Translations under genes and position numbers: made by a program | Shown here: positions 1 through 7,005 of the stretch, piece after piece | Numbering within the stretch: the first letter of the stretch is position 1 | Layout of the letters: each line of letters opens with the position of its first letter | Notes under the pieces: generated by a model | The model's input: the letters and a program-made list of their open reading frames with translations, nothing else | Database searches by the model: none | Told to the model about the DNA's origin: nothing | Assembly: GCA_030049955.1 (NCBI GenBank) | Contig: JASIJX010000429.1 | Location: 1 to 22,359, forward strand | From: Acidobacteriaceae bacterium | GTDB lineage: Bacteria; Acidobacteriota; Terriglobia; Terriglobales; Acidobacteriaceae | Length of the DNA stretch: 22,359 nucleotides | Direction of reading: 5' to 3'

Positions 1-1099
1 GAGCCGCACCAGGGAGCTGTGCGGGACCGCGCAATACGCCCGCAGGCGCTGTAGTCCGGATCTCCTCGATGACGCGATTTGTCGCCGTATCGATTACCGC
101 GACGCGATCGCTGTTGTCTGCGGCAACAAAAAGCCTTGTCTGCGCGCCATTGAGAAGTATGCTGTTGGGATTGCCGGCGACCGGAATGCGCGCAATCAGC
201 TTCGGCGCGGCCGACTGCACAATGTCAACCACATCAACCTCGCGGTCGCGCTCGCTCGAGATGTAAGCCGTCGTGTTGCCTTTAATCGCAACACCGAAGG
301 GCGATTCACCATGAGTCGCCTGGGTCACAGCGCCGGCAGAAACAGCGCCGTTTTCCGCTGCGCTCCGAATCCCTTTTCCGAGCACTGCGCCGGAGACCTG
401 TACGTCCGCCGGCCGCAGGACGAACTCGCCCACCTTGGCATTGCGATCGAGATCGATGATCGAAATGGAGTCGTGGGCAATTTCGGCGGCGACGAGAGTC
501 TTGCCGTCTGCCGTCAGTGCTAGGTTTGCCACCATTGGCCGCCCGTGATAGCCGTCGCCGGCCGTGTGGCCGAGCGCAATGGGCATGCCCTCCTCCGCCC
601 ACATGCCGTTCGATTGCGCAAAGACGTACACGTCATCGTCCTCGCCTCCGGAGACATAGAAGCGATTGCCGCCGGGCGCAAAGGCAAGTCCGATGAATGT
701 ATTCGGGACCTGAAGCACCTGCTTCTGCCGCAAAGCACCATGCGCCACATCGAAGACAAACACGTATTCGTTCGAGTCCTCGGGGATTTGGTGATTTTGC
801 GCATCTTTGAGCCGGTTGTAGCCGCTGGTGAGAACCAGCAGGGTATTGCCGTCGGGGCTGAGTGCTGTCTTTACCGCCTGGCCCACCGTGTAATCCGGAA
901 AATCCTTAAGGCCCGGGTTTAATCGGGAGAACTTTGCACCCGTCGGCGCCAGCGGTGTAATGAGCTGGCCGGAAGGCATCCGTTCTGGCGGTGCAGAATT
1001 GCTCTGTGCGGTCGCCCGCGTAGCCAGTCCGGCAAATAGAAGTGCCGCAAGCATACTGGTGCTCAAAGCACTGAATTGAATCCCTCGAATTTTCAACAT
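1..1099 (-). CDS. Secreted YncE-like beta-propeller protein, C-terminus cut by window edge (probable YncE/alkaline phosphatase fusion)
   Basis: The minus strand is open from an ATG at 1099 to the window edge, giving 366 residues without a stop. The N-terminus has a Sec-type signal peptide (basic start, hydrophobic residues about 9-26, cleavage probably after ATAQ). The rest reads as repeated propeller blades of the YVTN/YncE kind, with recurring phrases such as TALSPDGNTLLVLTSG, LAFAPGGNRFYVSGG, LALTADGKTLVAAE and RLFVAADNSDRVAVIDTATN. A purine-rich ribosome site (GAGGGAAGCGGG) lies directly before the ATG. The conserved segment LITPLAPTGAKFSRLNPGL is, from memory, typical of acidobacterial proteins that join a YncE propeller to an alkaline-phosphatase-superfamily domain; that second half would lie outside the window. 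Such proteins are exported, but their substrate is not known to me. The propeller call is firm, the phosphatase fusion is inference. Confidence 0.85.
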   Translation of the reverse strand, partial: MLKIRGIQFSALSTSMLAALLFAGLATRATAQSNSAPPERMPSGQLITPLAPTGAKFSRLNPGLKDFPDYTVGQAVKTALSPDGNTLLVLTSGYNRLKDAQNHQIPEDSNEYVFVFDVAHGALRQKQVLQVPNTFIGLAFAPGGNRFYVSGGEDDDVYVFAQSNGMWAEEGMPIALGHTAGDGYHGRPMVANLALTADGKTLVAAEIAHDSISIIDLDRNAKVGEFVLRPADVQVSGAVLGKGIRSAAENGAVSAGAVTQATHGESPFGVAIKGNTTAYISSERDREVDVVDIVQSAAPKLIARIPVAGNPNSILLNGAQTRLFVAADNSDRVAVIDTATNRVIEEIRTTAPAGVLRGPAQLPGAA

Positions 1100-1410
1100 C
1101 CCGCTTCCCTCTTTACCCGAACTCACTTGCGCCTTTCGCTGGGCAACACTTGTAGCTCGTCTCTCGCTGGCGCTCACGCGCAGTAAAACCGCGGGGCTGA
1201 GGCGATCACCTGCTTGCGCCCAGTTCGCGTCAGGACTTTCCCATGCCTCCAACGACGCAGCTTGCAGCAGTTGCGACTGGATTTCGGGATTCAGGAGACG
1301 AAGTGTTCCGATATTTGGTTCTGGTGATTTAGGCCGTGAGGCTCTGTCGAGCATGGCAGCCGGCTTGCAGCCGCCACGCTCGGTCGTAAGCCCTCACTGT
1401 CGCGAGAGGG
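1100..1410. other. Intergenic region between receptor 1 and the YncE-like gene
   Basis: These 311 bases hold no credible gene. The part next to receptor 1 carries the long hairpin at 1336-1397. The part next to the YncE-like gene should hold that gene's leader and promoter, but I see no clear -10/-35 pair. The ribosome site of the YncE-like gene is at its left end. Confidence 0.6.
1336..1397 (-). terminator. Long GC-rich nested hairpin after receptor 1
   Basis: The arms are GTGAGGCT (1336-1343) with AGCCCTCAC (1389-1397, one bulged base), then CGAGCATGGC (1348-1357) with GCCACGCTCG (1373-1382), and a small inner stem GGCT/AGCC (1362-1372). The one mismatch in the middle stem is A-C on the plus strand but G-U in a minus-strand transcript, so the fold is better in the direction of receptor 1 transcription. 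It begins 13 bases after the receptor stop. No T-run follows, so it is not a classical intrinsic terminator. It could instead be a 3'-end stabilising structure or an isolated repetitive extragenic element. Confidence 0.45.
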
Positions 1411-4400
1411 TTAGAAGTTGAAGGTAAGCTCGGCCTGTCCCTCGCGATTGGTGGCGGAGAACTTGCTCGTGACCTGGCCGAAGTTGGAGGAACCGAGCGA
1501 GGTGGTTGGGGACGGCGACTGCACCCGGTTCAAGGCGTTGAAGTAGTCCATGCGCAGAGTAAAATAGCTTCCTTCGGTGACATGGAACAGCTTCTTGGCG
1601 CTCAGGTTCTCGACCGGGTACCACGGACCGCGAATCGAGCTGTAGTCGCGGTTTGCGTTGCCCAGCACGTACTCGTTGCCGGTGTTGGTAAAGGCATTGG
1701 TGCTGAACAGGTATGGCGCGGTCGGCAGCTTGCCTTCAAAGAACTTTGTGATCTTGTTGTAATTGCCAGACCACATCCGGACGTTGGGGTTAATGTTGGG
1801 GTAGTTGGTGCCGTTCATAAAGCTCTCGCCGCTCTGCGTGATCGCCAGCGGCTGGGAGTTGTTGTAGGTGAGGAGCGCCGATACTTGCCAGTCGCCCGCA
1901 TATTTACCTGCCGCGCCGGTGTTCAGCCAGCGCTGGCCTTGCCCGAACGGAAGGTTGTAGAGAACGGCGGTCTTGCTTTCGAACGAACCCTCCGTGTCCA
2001 GGCCCCAGGTCTGCTGCGGGTTATATTTGTTCACTACGGTGGTCAGGTTGTCGTACAGCCTGGGCAATTCGATATTGGCCAGGAAGTTGATGTTGTTCGA
2101 CAGGTGCTTGTCGGCCTGGATCTGGAAGGCGCTGAAGTACGCCGTGCCGGCCTGATCCCACGCCCGCGTTACGGCAGAGTACTGCGGGAACGGCTTGAGC
2201 GCCTGGTTGACCGTGGCGCTACCCTTGAACTGGCTGGTGAAGTTGGCGTAAGGAGCCGCCACTTGCGGCAGGCCATTCAGCGCCTGTGCGGTGCAGGAGG
2301 ATGACGTCGCCTCGTTGGCGATGGTCACGGAAAGACATGGACCGTATTGCAGAATCGAGGGGTTCGCCTGTTCGAGGGGGTTGATGTTATAGCCCGACAG
2401 GTGCGTAACGCGGTTTGCGGTGTAGTCGATGGTCAGCATCGTGTGCCAAGGAAGCTGGCGCTGGAGGCTCAGACTCCACATCTGCAAGTGGCCCGCTTCG
2501 CCGTTGTGGGCATAGTCGACATAGTAGATGGTTTGGGCGAGACCCAGGCTCTGGCTGAAGGGCGTAGGAGTCACGTTGGGAATCGGAACAGCCGCGCCCG
2601 AAGTGTTGGTCCACTCGCCGTAAGCGGATTGATAACCTCCAGTCGAGCTCAGCGTATAGCTGCCGCCCAGCAAGCCGGCCATACTGTTGGGGTTGGAGTA
2701 CGCGCCTTCACCTTGTCCGTAAGCGCCGGCATAACCCAGGTAGGTGATGGTGTATCCGCCCTGGATCACGGTGTTCTTGTCAAGGCTGTAGGCGAAGCCC
2801 AGGCGTGGACCAAAGTTCAGGTTGTGAATGCCGACCTGGTTGTAGCCGGCGCAGCTCGCGCAGTTGCCGTACTCGGTCGCCCATCCAGCCAGCCCGTTGC
2901 CGGTAGCTGGATTGACTGTCCCCGAAGACGGCGTGCTCGCGTTCAGGAACACGTCGTTGTTTTGGGCCATGGTGTAGGGCAGCATCAGATCGTAGCGCAG
3001 GCCGGCGTTCAGCGTCAGCCGGTTCGTGAGCTTGATGTCGTCCTGGATGTACGCGGAATAAGCCTGCGTGTTGATGGCCGTGGTGGCGGAGGATGTGCGG
3101 CTGGCGGAGTCGGGCAGGCCCAGCAGAAAGCTGGCGAACGAGCTGCCGTACTGGGAAAAGTTGGAGTTGGTGGTGTTGGGAATCGACGTCTCAGCCTGGC
3201 TGAAGCTGAATTGGCCGCCGCTGTAGTTGCTGAGGTCGTTCGCGTAGTAGTGGTGGAACTCGCCGCCAATGTTGAAGGTGTGGCGGCCCTTGTTCCACAT
3301 CCAGTTGTTGAACAGGTTCCAGCCGATGTTGTTCACGTGGTAGAGGACGATGTCGCTATTCGAGTTGCCCCAACCCGTGGGTGCTTCCTGGCCGTTGAAG
3401 CTGATGTGCGGCATGGTGGTGCCGCCCAGGATGCCGGCAAAGCTCACGTTGGTGTTGGCGTTCTGGTTGTTCTGCCACTTGTCCTGCGCCGCAATCCCGG
3501 CCGTCATCACCAGGTTCGGTGTCACGGTCTTGGAGTAGTTCGCCAGCCAGACGTTGGCGTTGTCGGTCAGATCCTCCACGCCGCTGAGAGGGTTGTTGGC
3601 CGGCACAATGGCAGCGCTACTTGACTCCTCAATCTGCGGCTCGTAATAGTGGTTGTTCCACCAGGTGAAGGAGATGTTCTGGCTCTGCGAAATCTGGTGA
3701 TTCAGCGTGACGCCCCAGGCGCGGTTCTGGATGGTTATGGATGGAATTGCCGGGGCCTCGTTGTTCTGCAGGCCGTAGTCGGTTCCCGTCGCGTTGGGCG
3801 CCGGAATGTACTTCAGCAGCGTTGCCGATAGCGGGTCGATGCGGTTGGAGCAGATCACGTTCGGCTGGTTGCCGTTGCAACCCATGAACTGCTGGCCGGT
3901 GGTCGGATCGTAAATCGGGATCTGCTGGCCGTTGGAATTAACGAAGTTCGTGAAGTCGCCGCCAACCATCGCCTGTGTTGGAACCGAGCCGAAGGCCGTC
4001 TGGCCCTGCTTCCAATTGAAAAGGTCGATGCTGCCCAGGAAGAAGGTCTTGTTGTGGCCGTTGTAGAGGTGAGGGATGACCACGGGGCCGCCGATGGTGC
4101 CACCCCAGTCGCTTTGCACATCCTCCGGCGGGACCGGCTTGCCGGCACCGTTGTCAACGGGGAAAAATCCATCCGAGTCAAAAAAGCTGTTGCGGTCGAT
4201 CAGGAAACCATCGCCATGCAACTTGTTGGAGCCCTCACGCATGGCATAATCGGTTGCGCCCTGCACCATGCCGTACCTAGCCGAAAACAGGTTGCGGATG
4301 ACGCGGAATTGATCGACCATCTCGTACGGTGGGTCCGAGTTTTCGTTGGATGCCGTATCGATCTGCAGGCCGTTGTAATAGTTGCCCGATGCGTTGATCT

Positions 4401-5010
4401 GGTTCGGCGCGCCGCCCTCCACCTCCACGGTACCGTACTCATTGGGGCTTGTCGGGACTCTCACACCCGGCGCCAGCGCGGCAAAGCTGGTGATCTGGCG
4501 TATATAGCCGTTGATCTGAAGAGGCAGGTCCGTTACTTCCTGCGCCGGCAGCATGGAGTCAAGCTGCGGATCGGTGGTGTCGAGCCCGATGGAATTGGCT
4601 GATGACACCTCTACCGTCTGGCTGCTGCTGCCCAAGCTCAACTGGATGTTGTCAGTCGTCTGGGCGCCGACTTCGACGACCACATGCGTCTGTTCGAACT
4701 TCTGAAATCCCATCGCTTCCACAGAGATGTCGTAAGTTCCATCGGGCAGTGGCGCAACGTAGATACCCACTGAGGATGCCGCGTACTGCGACTTGATCCC
4801 GGTGGCTTCATTGGTGAACGTAATATGCGCGCCAGCGATGGCTGCGCCCGAAGGGTCCGTCACCCGGCCGGTGAGACCGGCGCTTGCCTGCGCGCGGAGG
4901 AGTTGACAAGCCGGGACCGCCAACATGCAAAGCAGTACCCACATCCAAGCACCGAGCCGGCTCCTGCGCCGCTCGCTGCCCTTAGCCTCAAAAGCGATTG
5001 CGTGAATCAT
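1411..5010 (-). CDS. TonB-dependent receptor 1 (Oar-like, carboxypeptidase-regulatory domain)
   Basis: This 1199-residue outer-membrane receptor has a signal peptide at about residues 20-41 (WMWVLLCMLAV, then cleavage near LRAQ). A carboxypeptidase-regulatory-like fold follows at about 45-128 (GLTGRVTDPSGAAIAGAHI ... GTYDISVEAMGF), then a plug at about 145-270 (DLPLQINGYIRQ; REGSNKLHGDGF), and then a large beta-barrel ending in an aromatic residue (ELTFNF), as expected for Bam-dependent insertion. Known receptors of this layout import large ligands, often oligosaccharides or peptides, with TonB-ExbBD energy; the ligand cannot be read here. The start is supported by GGAGG at 5021-5025, ten bases upstream of the ATG; an internal Met at residue 23 would truncate the n-region of the signal. 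The gene is divergent from the winged-helix regulator across a repeat-rich intergenic region, which suggests local control. Confidence 0.9.
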   Translation of the reverse strand: MIHAIAFEAKGSERRRSRLGAWMWVLLCMLAVPACQLLRAQASAGLTGRVTDPSGAAIAGAHITFTNEATGIKSQYAASSVGIYVAPLPDGTYDISVEAMGFQKFEQTHVVVEVGAQTTDNIQLSLGSSSQTVEVSSANSIGLDTTDPQLDSMLPAQEVTDLPLQINGYIRQITSFAALAPGVRVPTSPNEYGTVEVEGGAPNQINASGNYYNGLQIDTASNENSDPPYEMVDQFRVIRNLFSARYGMVQGATDYAMREGSNKLHGDGFLIDRNSFFDSDGFFPVDNGAGKPVPPEDVQSDWGGTIGGPVVIPHLYNGHNKTFFLGSIDLFNWKQGQTAFGSVPTQAMVGGDFTNFVNSNGQQIPIYDPTTGQQFMGCNGNQPNVICSNRIDPLSATLLKYIPAPNATGTDYGLQNNEAPAIPSITIQNRAWGVTLNHQISQSQNISFTWWNNHYYEPQIEESSSAAIVPANNPLSGVEDLTDNANVWLANYSKTVTPNLVMTAGIAAQDKWQNNQNANTNVSFAGILGGTTMPHISFNGQEAPTGWGNSNSDIVLYHVNNIGWNLFNNWMWNKGRHTFNIGGEFHHYYANDLSNYSGGQFSFSQAETSIPNTTNSNFSQYGSSFASFLLGLPDSASRTSSATTAINTQAYSAYIQDDIKLTNRLTLNAGLRYDLMLPYTMAQNNDVFLNASTPSSGTVNPATGNGLAGWATEYGNCASCAGYNQVGIHNLNFGPRLGFAYSLDKNTVIQGGYTITYLGYAGAYGQGEGAYSNPNSMAGLLGGSYTLSSTGGYQSAYGEWTNTSGAAVPIPNVTPTPFSQSLGLAQTIYYVDYAHNGEAGHLQMWSLSLQRQLPWHTMLTIDYTANRVTHLSGYNINPLEQANPSILQYGPCLSVTIANEATSSSCTAQALNGLPQVAAPYANFTSQFKGSATVNQALKPFPQYSAVTRAWDQAGTAYFSAFQIQADKHLSNNINFLANIELPRLYDNLTTVVNKYNPQQTWGLDTEGSFESKTAVLYNLPFGQGQRWLNTGAAGKYAGDWQVSALLTYNNSQPLAITQSGESFMNGTNYPNINPNVRMWSGNYNKITKFFEGKLPTAPYLFSTNAFTNTGNEYVLGNANRDYSSIRGPWYPVENLSAKKLFHVTEGSYFTLRMDYFNALNRVQSPSPTTSLGSSNFGQVTSKFSATNREGQAELTFNF

Positions 5011-5184
5011 AATGTCTCAGCCTCCAAAGCACACTCGGAGCCTTTTTCCCGAGTGGGGACAAATACGCCTGCCTCACCCGGGACGGGATAAACCTCCGAG
5101 TAATCAGGGACGGTGCATCTGAAATCTGGAAGGAGTTTCCGAGATTTGGACCGGCCGCGCAAGGGCTTAGCCCCCGGAAAACAA

Positions 5185-5223
5185 GGTGAAATCCAGGTTT
5201 TCACCGAAGCGTTTTGTCGGTGA
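5185..5223. promoter_or_regulatory. Two overlapping perfect inverted repeats built on GGTGA
   Basis: GGTGAAA (5185-5191) pairs with TTTCACC (5199-5205) across a 7-base loop. TCACCGA (5201-5207) pairs with TCGGTGA (5217-5223) across a 9-base loop. The two stems share bases 5201-5205 and so exclude each other in RNA. As DNA they give three half-sites GGTGA-TCACC-GGTGA. This could be an operator for the neighbouring regulator or a small leader switch for receptor 1; neither is proven. Confidence 0.4.
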
Positions 5224-5456
5224 GAGCATATTCAGCTCAAGTTAATAGAAGTAACATCTGATTCAAATCCACTCTGAAGACGTAAGCTCTCTTGAATCTT
5301 CCGCCTACGAATGTAGGCTTTGAAAACGAAACGCCAGCGCTCACTTCTTTTACGCAATGGTGAACGCGGGGCGGCAGGGAGGATTCGATCGGCATTCTAC
5401 TTTGTGGGACCGCGTACCGGGCTTTCCCATTCATCCGCGTGTTAAAGACGACTGTT

Positions 5457-5462
5457 TATAAT
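5457..5462 (+). promoter_or_regulatory. Candidate -10 box (TATAAT) for the winged-helix regulator
   Basis: A perfect TATAAT lies 12 bases before the preferred ATG at 5474. No good -35 box is visible at the usual distance. If used, transcription would start near 5469, leaving only a few leader bases. That fits the absence of a Shine-Dalgarno sequence and suggests a leaderless or near-leaderless mRNA. Confidence 0.35.
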
Positions 5463-5473
5463 CTGTGTGGCTT

Positions 5474-6787
5474 ATGTTCCCACTTGAAACCAAGACGGAC
5501 GTGCCGAAACCAAACGGCTCGTCAGCTTCAGATTTCCATGCTGACCCCCGCTGGCGCCTCGTGGAGCGCATTCTTCTGACCGGTCCCTTTCAGAAATCCG
5601 GCAACCTGCACGCTCTACTCTCCTATCTCGCCGAATACTCAATCCAGGGGAAAGCAGACGCTCTTACCGAGCGCCAGATCGGGATCGCCGTCTTTGGCAA
5701 GCCTGCCGGCTATAGTCCGGCGGAGGATAGCGCGGTCCGGGTTCATGTACGTCAGTTACGGCTGCGGCTGCATGAATACTTTGCCCAGGAGGGCCGCAAC
5801 GAAGCCCAACGAGTGGAAATCCCAAAAGGTTCGTATGCGCTGGAGTTTCATAACGCGCAGCCAGATGCCGGTCCCAGGCCGGCGTCGCCGCCTGAACCAG
5901 CGCCGGAAGCCGCCAAGCCGCGCACAGGCCGGGTGCGCGAGGTCCTGTTTTGGGTTGCGGTGGCCGCCACCGTAGTATGCGCCATTGGGTGGTACCGCGC
6001 GGCAAAGGCAACCGCTCATCTCGGTGTGCCATGGCCGCTCTCCGCCGTAATTCAACCAGATCGGCCAACTAGGGTTGTCGTCTCAGACAGCAGTTTGATG
6101 TTACGGCGGCTAGGCCAGCATGAGATTACTCTCGACGAGTATTTGCAGCCTGATTATCGGCAGAGCTTGATTCCGGCGCACTTGCCCGAGAACTTCGCCG
6201 GCCTGTTGGACTATATCTCCGGTTCGCAACTCACGTCGTTTGCGGATCTAACGACTGTTTCCACGCTGTTGAAGGTTGCCGGGCCGCTTGGCACGCAGCT
6301 TGTGCTCACCTCCGCGCGCGACCTCGACCGCCGTGATCTGGAGCGAGGAAACTACGTTTTTGTTGGAAGTCCCACATCCAATCCCTGGGTGGCGCTTTTT
6401 GCCGACAAGCTTAATTTTCAGGTGGTCGAGGAGAGCTTGGGTGGTCGCATCCACTTTCGCAACCGCAGCCCTCTGCCCGGCGAACAACAGGAATATGAAG
6501 GTCTGGCGCGCACCGGTTCCACTGGCGAAGATTACGCCACCATCTCCCTGCTGCCCGGTCAGATGGGCCAGGGGAACGTAATGATCTTGCAAGGGCTGCA
6601 CCAGGAGGGCACTGAGGCCCTGAGCTCGCTTTTGGCCAATGCCGATGATCGAGCCAAGCTGGAGATGGCGGTGCAGCGCAACTCAAAATCGGCTTCCCTG
6701 TACTTCGAAGCCCTTGTCCGCTCACAGGCGGTCGCGGGGGCTCCGGTCTCGGTTTCTATCGTCGCGGTTCGCAACATCCAACCCTGA
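5474..6787 (+). CDS. Membrane-tethered winged-helix transcriptional regulator
   Basis: This is a 437-residue one-component regulator. Residues about 25-128 form a winged-helix DNA-binding domain of the OmpR/ToxR-like kind (TERQIGIAVFGKPAGY ... SAVRVHVRQLRLRL as recognition region, ending in IPKGSYALEF as the wing). A proline-rich linker follows (about 130-150), then one transmembrane helix at about 155-174 (VLFWVAVAATVVCAIGWY) and a C-terminal domain of about 260 residues that should face the periplasm. The C-terminal domain contains VVVSDSSLMLRRL and NYVFVGSPTSNPWV; I do not recognise its ligand. The layout resembles ToxR/CadC, in which a periplasmic signal controls promoter binding. The ATG at 5474 is preferred to a GTG at 5465, which lies very close to the TATAAT box. 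The gene is divergent from receptor 1 and convergent with the CRTAC1 cluster. Confidence 0.8.
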   Translation: MFPLETKTDVPKPNGSSASDFHADPRWRLVERILLTGPFQKSGNLHALLSYLAEYSIQGKADALTERQIGIAVFGKPAGYSPAEDSAVRVHVRQLRLRLHEYFAQEGRNEAQRVEIPKGSYALEFHNAQPDAGPRPASPPEPAPEAAKPRTGRVREVLFWVAVAATVVCAIGWYRAAKATAHLGVPWPLSAVIQPDRPTRVVVSDSSLMLRRLGQHEITLDEYLQPDYRQSLIPAHLPENFAGLLDYISGSQLTSFADLTTVSTLLKVAGPLGTQLVLTSARDLDRRDLERGNYVFVGSPTSNPWVALFADKLNFQVVEESLGGRIHFRNRSPLPGEQQEYEGLARTGSTGEDYATISLLPGQMGQGNVMILQGLHQEGTEALSSLLANADDRAKLEMAVQRNSKSASLYFEALVRSQAVAGAPVSVSIVAVRNIQP

Positions 6788-6798
6788 CTGGGCTCGCG

Positions 6799-6824
6799 GG
6801 CAATCGTTGGTAACAACCCTTGCC
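6799..6824 (+). terminator. Candidate hairpin terminator after the regulator gene
   Basis: GGCAA (6799-6803) pairs with TTGCC (6820-6824), and inside it GTTG (6806-6809) pairs with CAAC (6814-6817) around a GTAA loop, with a 2x2 internal loop between the stems. It starts 11 bases after the regulator stop codon. There is no T-run, so termination strength is doubtful. Confidence 0.3.
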
Positions 6825-6980
6825 AGGCTCGCTCGTCCGACCCGCTAAAGAGTTCCTCGATCACATTCGCAATACCGCAAAACTCGCGGCTCGAATGGAA
6901 TCGGAGAGTATTCTCTTGTGGGGTTAATGTGTGCCGATTTGTCTGCATTTCTCTGTTGGCCACTTCGCCAGTTCCCTTTC

Positions 6981-6997
6981 AGGCCACCCAGAGGCCT
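6981..6997 (+). terminator. Candidate intrinsic terminator in the convergent region
   Basis: AGGCC (6981-6985) pairs with GGCCT (6993-6997) across a 7-base loop, and on the plus strand the sequence TTGAGTTTTT follows. It lies just past the stop codon of CRTAC1 B and would stop read-through from the regulator into the antisense of that gene. The stem is short. Confidence 0.35.
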
Positions 6998-7005
6998 TTG
7001 AGTTT

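Larger units (their letters stand above)
5011..5473. promoter_or_regulatory. Divergent control region between receptor 1 and the winged-helix regulator
   Basis: These 463 bases carry no credible gene but contain several inverted repeats. AAATCTGGAA/TTCCGAGATTT (5122-5147) has one bulge and a 5-base loop. GGTGAAA/TTTCACC (5185-5205) overlaps TCACCGA/TCGGTGA (5201-5223). GCCTAC/GTAGGC (5303-5318) is perfect with a 4-base loop. A further GGTGAA occurs at 5359-5364. A weak minus-strand promoter can be drawn with TTACTT (5249-5254), an 18-base spacer and TATGCT (5225-5230), which would place the GGTGA repeats at the start of the receptor leader. Promoter assignment is tentative. Confidence 0.5.

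Noticed and set aside
1582..2304. Plus-strand open frame of 240 codons opposite receptor 1
   Set aside because: Antisense shadow with the same biased composition and no recognisable motif or ribosome site.
2347..3624. Long plus-strand open frame of 425 codons opposite receptor 1
   Set aside because: It lies wholly antisense to a well-supported receptor, is extremely rich in Val, Ala, Gly and Arg as expected for the complement of GC-rich coding sequence, and shows no domain.
5237..5434. Minus-strand 65-codon frame in the divergent region
   Set aside because: No ribosome site, overlaps inverted repeats and promoter-like sequence, and the product looks random.
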